Shown here: positions 23,175 to 33,503 of the stretch, in pieces
How the letters are laid out: each line of letters starts with the position of its first letter
How positions within the stretch are numbered: position 1 is the first letter of the stretch
Assembly: GCF_000264995.1 (NCBI RefSeq)
Contig: NW_006767441.1
Coordinates: 638,255-702,254 of the forward strand
Direction: 5' to 3'
DNA length: 64,000 nt
Origin: Punctularia strigosozonata HHB-11173 SS5
Lineage: Eukaryota > Basidiomycota > Agaricomycetes > Corticiales > Punctulariaceae
Position numbers and translations under genes: made by a program
The notes under the pieces: model-generated
What the model was told of the DNA's origin: nothing
What the model saw: the letters and a program-made list of their open reading frames with translations, nothing else
Database searches by the model: none

Positions 23175-24105
23175 ATGTTCCAAATCACCGTCAATTCCCT
23201 GAAGCTGTCGGGTTAGTACTTCATCCCCCGCAATAGGTCAAGGCAAACTGTCTAACATACGAATCAGAGCTTCCAGATGAAACTGTTATCGTTGAGTCCG
23301 CAAAAGCCCTGATAGAGAGTACAACAGTCTGGAAACGGGGGAAAACGTATTCAGACGGGAAAGTCCAGACTTTCTATCGCTCAAAGGAAGGACTCGATGG
23401 TGCAAACTGGTATGGCCGAGTGAGCGAACACAGCAGATCGGAAGGAACCTTCGACGAATTCTGGGGCAAACTCGCTATCGACAAGATTGCAAATGAGAAG
23501 CAGTATGTAACGTCATGTCTACCGGCTCTACGTTACAACGCGTTGTCTGACTGCGTTGTAGATACAGCCAAGGCATCGACGTAGTAACGCGGCTGCAGGA
23601 CATCTCACTATCAACAACTCTGTGGTCAATGTACTCAATCCTTCCGAAGCCTGCGGCTGCCCGTGTCTTCACTTCATTACAAATTTCACGCTTGGAGGGG
23701 GATGGGTTGCGAATAGGGTACGTGCTTTGTGCTATCTGTCATTCATATCATATTAATCCAATGCCTTCGATCAGTTATGTTGTCATGCTCCCGGTCGACC
23801 TTTCCGACGAGCCAGAGCTCTCCGAACGAGAGCAAAAGGGCGCCGTTCAAGGGCGGTGCGCAAAAGTAGAGCGAATCATGGAACTCCCCAACGGCAACGT
23901 CGAATGGAGATGCGCTTGCTCTCTAACGGTCGGGGGCAACATTCCGGCGTTTGTGGTCGAAAGGATGCTTCCCGGCAGCGCAGCGCAGGTTAGTACAGTA
24001 GTATATGTGCTCCAGTGTCGCGCAACGCTGATTCTCCTGGCGTAGGGCGTGCAGGACCTCGTGAAATACCTCGCTGCTGAGCGAGAAGCTGATGCCGCGA
24101 CATGA
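23175..24105 (+). CDS. DUF3074 / START-like domain protein, copy B
   Basis: Tandem paralogue of the preceding gene. The chosen start gives MFQITVNSLKLS, which aligns with FQLNITPLKLS in copy A; an in-frame upstream ATG (MGAALILLLGQ) is an alternative. Matching blocks: ELPDETVIVESAKALIEST, YGRVSEHSRSEGTFDEFW, LAIDKIANEKQ, RVFTSLQISRLEG, VVMLPVDLSDEPELSE and VEWRCACSLTVGGNIPAFV. It lacks the Pro/Thr-rich tail of copy A and ends AAEREADAAT. Introns fall at the same places as in copy A (after LKLS and after the NEK motif). The ligand is unknown. Confidence 0.82.
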
Positions 24106-24371
24106 TATCACATTCTGGATGGGCAGTGTTGGCCACAATGAAGGCTGAACATGAATGAGGTTCATATATTTGTGCTGTCGCGTATGCGCCGCCTAATAGG
24201 TCATGAAGAGCGGCATCGAAAATCCACATTCCATTATACCGTAGTATGAGCAATGCGATGGGTGTGCGCAATCTCTGCCATAGATAAGGTTCCGCATCTA
24301 TTCCGTTGAAGGCCCAACTACACAGAATAACCGACCACCTCCGTCACCGGGAATCGATACCTCCTCGCTCG

Positions 24372-26688
24372 TTACACTAATTCGAGGTACCGCTCCACTG
24401 ATAACGGACCGATAAATGCATGAATCAATAAATGCATTGCGACGCGATGCTCACCTTCCCAGTTCGTGACAGCCTCGTTCCAGAGTTTAACTTCATGCTC
24501 TCTTGTACCTCCATAATGCTCTACGAAATCACTGCCAAAGACATCCTCTTCCCGCGCAATACTACCTGGGGCCATCATGCGCTGCGTCGCGCTCTCAAGC
24601 GAAGTGGGCAACATCTTCACCTGAGGGCGAAGTCGTTAGAACGCAAAATGGCTACGAGGGCCAATATTTCTGACTGACCTTGCCGCTTTTCTTGTCCTCT
24701 GGAGAAAGTTGGCTGACCGGTGGCCCTGTCAATTCCACTTTTCTTTGAATGCCTCTCATGCCAAGAGCGATGATTGCACTCAGTGCGAAGTATGGATTCA
24801 TATCCGCACCGGGAACGCGGACCTCAAACCGCGTTGCGCTTGGTGATACGGATGGAGGCGAAATGATGCGTATCGACGCAGCACGCGAGTCATAGCCGTA
24901 TGTGACGGCATTAGGTGCCCAAAAGGCCTCTCCGCCCACGAGGCGTTTGTACCCATTCACAGTTGGGACCAGCTATCGTGGTGCGTCAGTTTGCGACAGA
25001 CCATCAGAATGTGTTGAGGAATACCATAGGCATAACTAGGTTAGGAGGTCGTGTTAGCACGCTGTTTTTGACATATGTGCATAGCATGCAATCGAACTCA
25101 CTATCAGGGAGGCCTTCGAGAACTCCAGCGAGGAACCATTCCGCTTCCTGGCTGACGTACTTGGTATCCTCATTAGCTGCTCCTTTACGTCCCCCTGCTT
25201 CAACCTCCTCTTTCGCTATAGCGAATATGTTCGCTCCCGAGCTATTTCGGAGGGAAACATGTACGTGCCTATAGAAAACAGCGCTCAATACTGGCTTAAC
25301 TGTGCTTAGAAAACAGACACGTACCCACTGCATCCAGGGAGCTGGATAGTAGAAACACGTTGCGTGAATAATCAGGTTATTTCAAGCGTCCTAGGACGTA
25401 CGTTACCCCAGGGCTTCGCCATGAAGCTGGGTATGACGCCGTGCTTCATACCCATACTCTTGGCGAGGAATTTGAACAATAAAGCATTATCGGCCATCCT
25501 CTGAGCTGACGTATATGCTAAGGCTGTTTCAAAGACACCGGGTCCAGTTTCCGTGTCTTTACAAGGTGAGGTCAATGAAAATACAAGAGATCGCAATATC
25601 CCCAGGCAATAAACTCACGATGTCCTTCAATGGGAACCTCAAAGACGGCACTGACGTCGAAGAGATCGTTAAAGTACTCGTTATTCAGCTGAGGGCGAAG
25701 CAATGAATATCCATGCACTGTAAGTGTGACGTGTAAGCAACACCGTTCACAAATAGGAACGAGTCGATACGTACTTCCAGACGTCAACGGTTCCAAGTTG
25801 TGAAATCGTTTGTCCGCGACGGTTTGGGGGGTTTCTTTGGCCAGTCATCAGTCGACTTACAGATACGCGACAACGATAAAAGTCAACCTTTAAAGTTGAA
25901 ATACTGTAATATATCATCTGAGTTTATGGTACCATCTATACGGCAGGATGGTCATACCTCGTATTCTACGCCGGCATAACAAGTCCAACCATATTCGGCA
26001 GCCCGATCCGTGACGCCTTTGAGAGTCCCACGAGGGCATACGCATATCGGCTCCTTGGTGTCAGGATCGAGGAACGACACAAGGAAGAATGGAACTAGGT
26101 GCGCGTGCGTGAGTGACTACAGTCATACTCAGACATGAGCTTGAACAACCATTGTTCTCCCAGGGAAGCCGTCGGTATGTGGATAGGTCAATGACCGCGA
26201 GAATGTCGCGATATCCGTTCGCACGATTGGAAATCAATAACTCGCGCGAGTAGACTGCGTCGTGGATATCCCAGCCACTGTCACTGTGTCAGCAGAGTAT
26301 TTCAGACTGATGTTGAAGAGACTAACAAGATGACGCTACAAAACCCGAAGCCGTCCGAGCTGGCTGCACTCAAGAACTTCTCCTTGGACTGATGGACAAG
26401 TTTGGATTGTAGCCGAAGGCTAATGTAACATAATACTACGCACCATATATTTGCCGCGGAGAACTCCGTCCACTGTATGACCTAGATGTTTAGAGAGATC
26501 ACCTTAAGGGATACGATTGCGCACCGTCAACACCTTCAAACCAAAGGGGGTTCCGGCTTGTAAACATACTGGTCTGCAATTCGCGCTTTGCACATACCTG
26601 CAACCTTCACTTTGATGTCATTCTTCAGTAGCGTCTCAAGATCGTTGAGGGATTTAGGGGCGTATGATGTTGCAAGTATATCGGGCAT
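24372..26688 (-). CDS. Glutamine-synthetase-like enzyme (FluG C-terminal / GlnA type)
   Basis: Belongs to the glutamine synthetase catalytic fold: ATP-dependent ligation of ammonia or an amine to a glutamate-type acid. The start MPDILATSYAPKSLNDLETL is inferred (26688). Seen in order: the beta-grasp part ending VDGVLRGKYM, FGWDIHDAVYS, TCYAGVEYE, VPIEGHREFI, SFMAKPWGN, HVSLRNSSGANIF, NGYKRLVGGEAFWAPN and RFEVRVPGADMNPYFALSA. The C-terminus is GPLSVERYLELV. It differs from eukaryotic GSII and resembles the GS domain of FluG-like proteins but without their amidohydrolase half. The exact substrate cannot be read from sequence. Many short introns. Divergent from the gene at 26845 over 156 bp. Confidence 0.85.
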
Positions 26689-26844
26689 ATTGCGTGACGG
26701 TTCGTTGAGAAGCGACACACGAGCCCCGTTATCGAGGCCGCCTCCAAAGGTATGATCTCATCCGATGCCTGAAGAGGACAGCACCGCCACACGCTCTTGC
26801 TTACGGTCGGCAACCGACCAGTATTCTTCGACCGTCGACTTAAG
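26689..26844. promoter_or_regulatory. Compact divergent promoter, GS-like / coiled-coil gene
   Basis: Only 156 bp separate the two inferred starts on opposite strands, so both promoters must overlap. No known motif was identified. Confidence 0.45.
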
Positions 26845-27966
26845 ATGACTCCAACCAGGCAACCGCTGCTTTCGTCGCAAAAGAAAAAGAAACGGCCGAG
26901 TCAGAAAGTGCCCTTCTTTCTCGGCTCTGATTATCGGTCGCCTCTGGTGTCGAAAGCGCATATCCTCAACAGAAATCGGCTACGGACATCTATCGCGAAG
27001 CCTAATCCTGGGATCCAGAAGCCACTACTCTCTGGTACATTCAGAAGACCGCGGTCTGTGCACCTGGACATGAGCCAGAATCCTCCTCTGCCTCAGGAAT
27101 GGGGCGGCGAATCGGCGTATGAAACTGAAGATGACGATGCAGAAGGCGCTGACAGCGATAGCGACTCGGAGACTGGTGAAATGGCTGACTGGGACGAAGA
27201 ACAGACTCTTGTAGCAATGCTTCAACAACCGTAGGTTGGCTCTACATCAAGTCCAGCCGTGTCCACTACCCATCTCCACGCATACATGCACACGAAGCTT
27301 ATGTGGGTGCTCGCTGAAACGTATTCTCCGTCGCATATATGCAGGTCTCCACGGAGGGACGATGATGCAGACCTTGCCGCGCTCTCTGATCGACTCAAGT
27401 CCCCGATGTCCGCTCAAGGCGACTTATTGAAGGAACAAATCCTCTCCAGTCTGGTGCCTGCGGTTCGAAATAGCAAAACATCGCGCGCCAGACTTGATAA
27501 GGAGGTGGACGTGTCTTTTGCCGACGGTGTTTCAGTGTTCAACGATGTATGCAAAGAGATGGAGCTCCTGGCTATGCAAGACGAGGACTCGCTCAAGACC
27601 GCCTACCGGGAGACCCAGGTTCGTTTCCGCCGCACTGACTTTTGCGGCTCATTGGGAGCTTCGGTAGTTGAAAACGAAGCAGCTCTTTATGAAGCTTCGT
27701 GAAGCCTACACTCACCGAGATCGTTTATGGGACAAGCTCCACCAAGACGTCGATAAATGCGGTAAGGGCAGCCCCGCAGTCCACATTCATACTCTAACTC
27801 GTGCTTTGTAGCCGCTCGAGCAGAATCTGCGTTGAACAGCATACCTGGAGAACTGGAGCAAACGGTAACACGACTGGTGGCAAAGTGCAAAGATCTTGAA
27901 AAAGATCAAGGCAACTCGGTGCAGGCCAAGGAGAGAACCCTCAAGAATTTGCTCAAGGGTCTATAG
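26845..27966 (+). CDS. Orphan coiled-coil protein with basic N-terminus
   Basis: Not recognised. Four exons (26845-27230, 27345-27618, 27683-27761, 27812-27966) join in frame to 297 residues. The N-terminal third is basic (TPTRQPLLSSQKKKKRPSQK), followed by an acidic patch (YETEDDDAEGADSDSDSE). The rest is predicted helical: DLAALSDRLKSPMSAQGDLL, RARLDKEVDVSFADGVSVF, a central Gln/Leu heptad stretch and a C-terminal LVAKCKDLEKDQGNSVQAK. A nuclear scaffold or kinetochore-type role would suit a basic tail plus coiled coil, but nothing seen proves it. Confidence 0.7.
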
Positions 27967-28161
27967 ATTGGGTCCAACATTATGTTCCTCGTTGATCGGG
28001 GCTGCTCGTTGCTTTCATCTGTTTTCCCGGCAACAATCGTTCCTTCCAGATTTCATACGGAACGTGCTTTCAGTGTAAACCTGTACTGTAGTGATTGTGT
28101 AACGTTCTCCCCGCGTCGCGTCGCGTACGATGTGTAACGGCTCGCTTCACCTTGCAGCACT

Positions 28162-29162
28162 ATGACCTCCAAAAGATCTATTCTGACGGTGCCGGCACCT
28201 CTGCAGGCATTCTTCTCCTATTTTCCTCTTTACACTTACCCTGCCATTAGTCCTCCGTTCCGCCCAGAGACGGTCTTTGACACACCTACACTATGGATCC
28301 TGCCCCCGATCACATCAACGGACTCGGACCTACTGAGCGCGGATGTCGAATGTCTCAAATGGCAGGCCTATCTCGCTCTCCGCGGCCTCACCACAATCAA
28401 CGTGCGATGGGACGTTGCGCCTGACGGAGGCATTGACGGACGACTACCATGCTTACATGTTCCGGCGACGCAGACCAAGGACGACGCCGGACAGGGCGAG
28501 TTGCTTGCCGCACATATGATTCCTGGATGGGCGGATGGCAAGGTTGGGGAAGTGGACGAATTGGAGGGGTACCGGGATATGGTCTGTCGGGACGAAAGTC
28601 GAGCGTGGGTTGCATTGCTGGAAGGAACTATTCATGCTGCCCTGGTGAGTTGCCTGTTGGATACGCTTCTATATACCAATGCGGGATACCATTCTAACAT
28701 GTTTCCGCCAAAAGCTGTTATCTCAGCCATCTCCTTCTCTTGTTTCCATCCTCAAAGGCTCTACGACCCCAGTTCGGTCAATGGACACGGTACTGAGTAC
28801 ACCAACCACTCCGATATCAGGCCTAGCTGCTCTGTGCCCTCCGTGGGGAACCCGAGTTTCACGCCGAACCATACAAGAACGGTATGCGGAGGCCATTGAA
28901 TCGATTTCCGAGCGTCTATCGACGGACAAGTGGTTCTTAGCGTCCGAGTAGGTTTTGTTACCTTAGACATTCGACTTAGTATAAACTGATGTGACATTCC
29001 ACTAGAAATCCGACTGCGCTGGATGCGTTGCTATTTGCGTATCTTCACTGTATACTTCGTTCCAAAGAACCGGCGCGCAGAGAGGTCACTCGTCGTGTCA
29101 ATCTTGTGGCATGGGAGCGGAGGGTTGCTAGCCTCGTGAGGGCTGCATTTCAAAGAGTGTAG
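28162..29162 (+). CDS. Metaxin / Tom37-SAM37-like outer-membrane import protein
   Basis: Likely a GST-fold subunit of the mitochondrial outer-membrane sorting and assembly machinery. The N-terminal thioredoxin-like part reads TLWILPPITSTDSDLLSADV, then CLKWQAYLALRG and TINVRWDVAPDGGIDGRLPC, as in metaxins. The helical C-terminal part has ERYAEAIESISERLST, WFLASENPTALDALLFAYLH and RREVTRRVNLVAWERRVASL. Exon 1 ends at 28644 with a GTGAGT donor; a second intron splits ASE from NPTALDALLF. No C-terminal membrane helix is visible. Family level is well supported; metaxin versus SAM37 is not resolved. Confidence 0.8.
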
Positions 29163-29311
29163 CACTGACATGTCATTGCCTCGTACGATACACTCGTACG
29201 CGAGTAAATGGCGAATACACACCCATACATCCCTTAATATCTAGTGAGTGGGATGCGAAGATTCGAACAAATGGGATCACCCCAAGATACCAAACGAACG
29301 AAGAACAACGT

Positions 29312-30559
29312 TAGGTGAATTTTTTGACACTCGAGAGGTTTGTCGCATTAGATGCGGAGGAAACGCCAGCAGCGACCTTTGCTACTGGGCCCTTGGCGAC
29401 AGGTTGCATGCGCCGTCGCAAAGCATCGATCATCTTCGTGAACCTATCCCCGAAATCAGCTTGTTCACCCTATTGGCCATGGGAAGCGCGTACCAGAACC
29501 AGTTGAGACCTTGAAGAACAACGTTTCCTAGACCGTATATTATAAGGTAGGCCGTCGGCAGTTCATTGCGGACGGCATAGAGCGTTTGGAAGAAATCGTA
29601 TGACTGGATGGCGGCCATGTAGTCAGCATGAAGTAGTCAGTAGGTTACATTTAGTTCACCATGATGCCGCCATATATCAGACGGGCTCCGGCGAACGTAG
29701 ATAACAAGCACAGGCCGTTGATCAACTGGAGAGTCGATCCGGTTTTGCCGGTTTTGTCAAGGAACCTGACGTGGCGCCAATCCATCTCGATACTTTCGAC
29801 TGTGCGTAGAGGAGGCTTGCTCACCAATTGATGTTCAAGAAAGGCGTACTGAGTTCCCAAAGTAAGAAACGCGCTCCGTAGTATGCTAGGAACGGTTTCT
29901 ATGCAACGTTCGATAACGTCAAGAGCTTGAAGTCAAGCTCATACGAGTCGCTTACGAATGACAGTGCGTAAATTGCCAGACACGCAAGCCCTGCAATTTT
30001 TTTCTCGGTATAAATGCCTGCGCACAGTTGTTTTATACTGACCGTGTATGACGAAGCCAACGTCAATATAATGAACAGCGGATTCTACGCTATCCCAAAG
30101 GAAATAACTAGAAAAGAGGACGTCAGTCATAACAATTATAGACCAATCATTCGGGAGCACGTACCCACATGCGACTGCAGCCAGGGTTCCATGACGGTCG
30201 TCCCACCCGAAAGCTTTGTCTTGCGCAAGTCTGGGCACATGGAGGGCTCGGAAAGCCAGCGGTATGATGACCAGGGCGTGAAGGAGCGAAACGACCCGGA
30301 TTGACCTGACCATGTCATTCAGATGCAGCGAGGCTCTCAGTGATCTAGCTTACCAATTATTCTGCGCGCGACGTCCAGCTTGGCCAAAGGACAACGGGAA
30401 CAGGCGCTTACTGAAGAACGGGGCAAGGAAGAGATGCACAGCAGTAAAAGCCACAAACGAGATTAGTACAGTGTTAAAATGAGATGCCAAATGCTTCAAT
30501 CCCAGAGTGCTTGCTACAGAAGCTCCTATGCGTTCGCTGTATGTCCCAGTCGCGACCAT
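29312..30559 (-). CDS. TLC-domain multi-pass membrane protein (TMEM56/TLCD-like)
   Basis: A TLC (TRAM-LAG1-CLN8) domain protein of the ER or Golgi membrane; relatives are ceramide synthases and lipid-handling TLCD proteins. The chosen start MVATGTYSERIGASVASTLG (30559) is followed by hydrophobic helices: FNTVLISFVAFTAVHLFLAP, VVSLLHALVIIPLAFRAL, YFLWDSVESAVHYIDVGFVI, GLACLAIYALSF and LQLINGLCLLSTFAGARLI. The last helix is LPTAYLIIYGLGNVVLQGLN. The tail is cytosolic and Ala/Lys-rich (MQPVAKGPVAKVAAGVSS), ending VKKFT. The catalytic His pair of ceramide synthases is not evident, so a synthase role is not claimed. Convergent with metaxin, 149 bp apart. Confidence 0.85.
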
Positions 30560-30892
30560 GGCTGAAACGAAGACGACAGTGGCTGTGCACAGCGCACGTT
30601 CCGGCAAACACGTTCCGTCGGCAACGGCCGAGTAGCTTCGACTTCCGGCACGGTTCGAATTCACCTGCCCGCTCTCCTTGCTCTCTCCCGGAATGTTGCG
30701 TGTAAATCCACATGCTGCGGCTCCAGCGTATTGAAGGCGAGAGATACTTCTGCCAAACGCGAAAATGCCGGTGCTCCGGGGAGAGCGCGCTCGGACCGTT
30801 CTTTGACAGATGTCAATCCACCCAAGTTGAAAATGCGAGATCTACCTGTGCGTTTGAGCAAAGGCGGTCCTTACTTCCTAGCATACCACACT

Positions 30893-33389
30893 ATGGTTCC
30901 GGCAGTGCTATGCATGCTAAGCGCTCTTTTCATTCCACTACTGGCATCTGCGCAATCCGCATGGCATGGTGAAGTCACTCCAGGGTCTAGGCGGCTCACG
31001 ACGTTTACTCCATATTTTGTGCCGGAGGGTTGCAAGAGCTACGACTCGGCATCTCCTCTCGTTCATTATTCTGGATTGTGGCTCAACACTTATTCTGCTT
31101 CCTATATTGCGAACACTCTCCGTCAAACACACAAAGCGGAAGCATCGTGTTCGTTCATGTTCCGAGGTACTGGCGTCGAATGGTTCGGAAACATAGGTCA
31201 AACCCACGGAACACATGACGTGTATGTCGATGGTTAGTTATCACCATCTTGGTGGTATGGCTCGTACATTGACCGATGATCACAGGACAACTTGTGCAAA
31301 CTGTCGATACGTATAGCGATGTCGCCCGAAAACAGCAACGCCTGTTCTGGAAATTCGGTCTCGAAGACCGCACACACATGCTCAAAATAGTGAACACTGG
31401 CTCCAAGCATGAGCTCTCGGCCGGAACGACTATGACCGTCGACGCGTTCGTGGTCACCCAAGGGGCTCAATCGCGTCCTCCCAACCTCGGAACCTACACT
31501 GCGGAGACGCTTCCTCCGGATGCATCCAGATTCAAGAGCCTTGCTGCTGCACCTGCGTGGGAGCTCGTACAGAAAGGATCCACCGGAGTTCACGCCATGC
31601 AACTCTCGATCATATCCTCAACTCATGCGCTCATCGTTGACAAGGTCGAGCACAACCCGCTCACTGTGGAGGGCCACCCTGCTTGGGCCGCACTTTACAA
31701 CCTGGATACGCATGCGGTCAAACCTCTAAGCCTGCAGTCGAATTCATTCTGCGCCGGCGGCAGCTTTCTTGGAAACGGAACCCTCATCAACGTAGGCGGA
31801 AACCCAATCGTCGAGGATCACACGGGCGCGGCGGATTTTGGGGACGCCAATGGGCTGCAAGCAATACGCGTATTTGAACCCTGTGAATCTCCGGATGCGG
31901 AGGGATGCGCCATGACCGAGGATCACCAAAGGATACGGATGGCTTCCGCTCGGTGGTATGCGTCGACTGTCCGGCTGGATGATGGCAGTGTCATGATTAT
32001 AGGCGGGTCTACCAAAGGCGGGTGGATGAACAATGCGACTACCAACAATCCAACGGTTGAATACTTCCCACCAAAATCCATCAACGGGTCGAAAGGACTT
32101 CCAGTACACATGCCGTTCCTGGTGGACACCCTGAATTCAAACCTGTTCCCAATCGCCATCCTCCTGCCAAGCGGTAGGGTTTTCGTAGCGGCCAACCAAG
32201 ATACCATGATCTACGATTGGAAAACCGCGACTGAGCAGCGACTGCCTTCTCTTCCGAACGGCGTCCGGGTGACCTATCCCATGACAGGAACGGCTACCCT
32301 CCTCCCTCTCACGTACGAAAATGGTTTCGTCCCGGAGGTCCTCATATGCGGCGGCTCGACTATTGACGATCGCAGGCCTGGAAGCGAAATCTCTTCCCAA
32401 GAAGCTGCCTCTGACCTGTGTTTCCGGATGGTACTCGATGATGCAGGGATTTCTGCAGGCTGGCAATCTGAGAAGATGCCTCAAGCCCGAGTTATGCCTG
32501 ACGCCGTGTTGATGCCTACCGGACAAGTCGTCATTGTCAACGGAGCTGGGACCGGCATATCCGGCTACGGCAACGTCGTGAACCAGGTTGGCCAATCCAA
32601 TGCCGACAATCCAGTTCTTTCTCCGGTCCTCTATGATCCTTCTGCGCCTTCCGGAACACGTTTCTCCACGCAGGGCATGCCAACGAGCGCAATACCTCGA
32701 CTCTACCACTCGATCGCGACGTACACCCCGAACGGAGACATTATGATAGCCGGGAGCAATCCAAACCTGGATCGCAGCGAAGTTGACTATGGGACAGAGT
32801 ATCGCGTGGAGTGGTTGCGACCGCCATACATGGGCGGAGAACGGCCCGAGATCGTTGGTGGCGTCCCAAATACTCTCATGTATGGTGAGGGCAACGGGGC
32901 GTCGCTACAGGTCAATGTTCCGCAGTCAATGGTGGATGCGTCACAGATCCAAGGTAAGAAAGCCTGAACATCTGCGATCCGCCGAATACTGAAGGGGGTT
33001 GAACGTGCAGTGGCTCTGATGGATCTTGGCTTCGTGACACATGCCATTCACGCCAGTTCCCGCATGGTCAGGTTACAGGCGACCATGCGGCCAGGCAACA
33101 GTTCAAGTCAAGTCCGCCAGATTGATATTTCTAACCCGCCACATAACGGCATCTACCCCCCGGGACCGGGGTGGCTTTACGTCGTTGTCGATGGCGTACC
33201 CTCGAAGGGAGTGAAAGTTATGGTGGGCGATGGAACCGATCCACCGTTTGACGCTGAAGCGTTGGAGAAGTGAGTGAATTCAGATAAATTCGCTGACTCT
33301 GAATGACAACGGCCATCTTCAGCTTACTCAAGAGCACCAAGGACGAGGAAGTAAAGGGGAAGGGTCACGACTCGGACGTGGCTGAATGA
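30893..33389 (+). CDS. Secreted copper radical oxidase (glyoxal-oxidase family, AA5) with extra N-terminal domain
   Basis: Oxidises aldehydes or related substrates and yields hydrogen peroxide outside the cell, in the lignocellulose-decay setting. The start at 30893 gives a clean signal peptide (MVPAVLCMLSALFIPLLASA, cut before QSAWHGE); an upstream in-frame ATG would bury it. Four exons (30893-31232, 31286-32953, 33011-33269, 33323-33389) give 777 residues. A region of about 150 residues after the signal (SASPLVHYSGLW .. TVDAFVVTQ) looks like a beta-sandwich. The propeller core holds the copper site by homology: Cys269 (NSFCAGGS), Tyr338 (RWYAST), Tyr587-His588 (RLYHS) and His680 (FVTHAIH). 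Spacing Tyr587 to His680 equals that in Phanerochaete GLOX. A DUF1929-type C-terminal domain and an acidic/Lys tail follow. Confidence 0.95.
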
Positions 33390-33503
33390 AGAATCCTATG
33401 CATTGCTTCGACACCATCGCTATGACGGTCATATTCTCATCGCTATCGCAGCTGTGCAGTTCATCATGTAACTATCCCAAACACTGTCGCACGGCTACCA
33501 ATA

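Noticed and set aside
30640-30664. A GGTTCGAATTC-like string, as in a tRNA T-arm
   Set aside because: No acceptor, D- or anticodon stems could be paired around it. The string lies in the promoter of the TLC gene.
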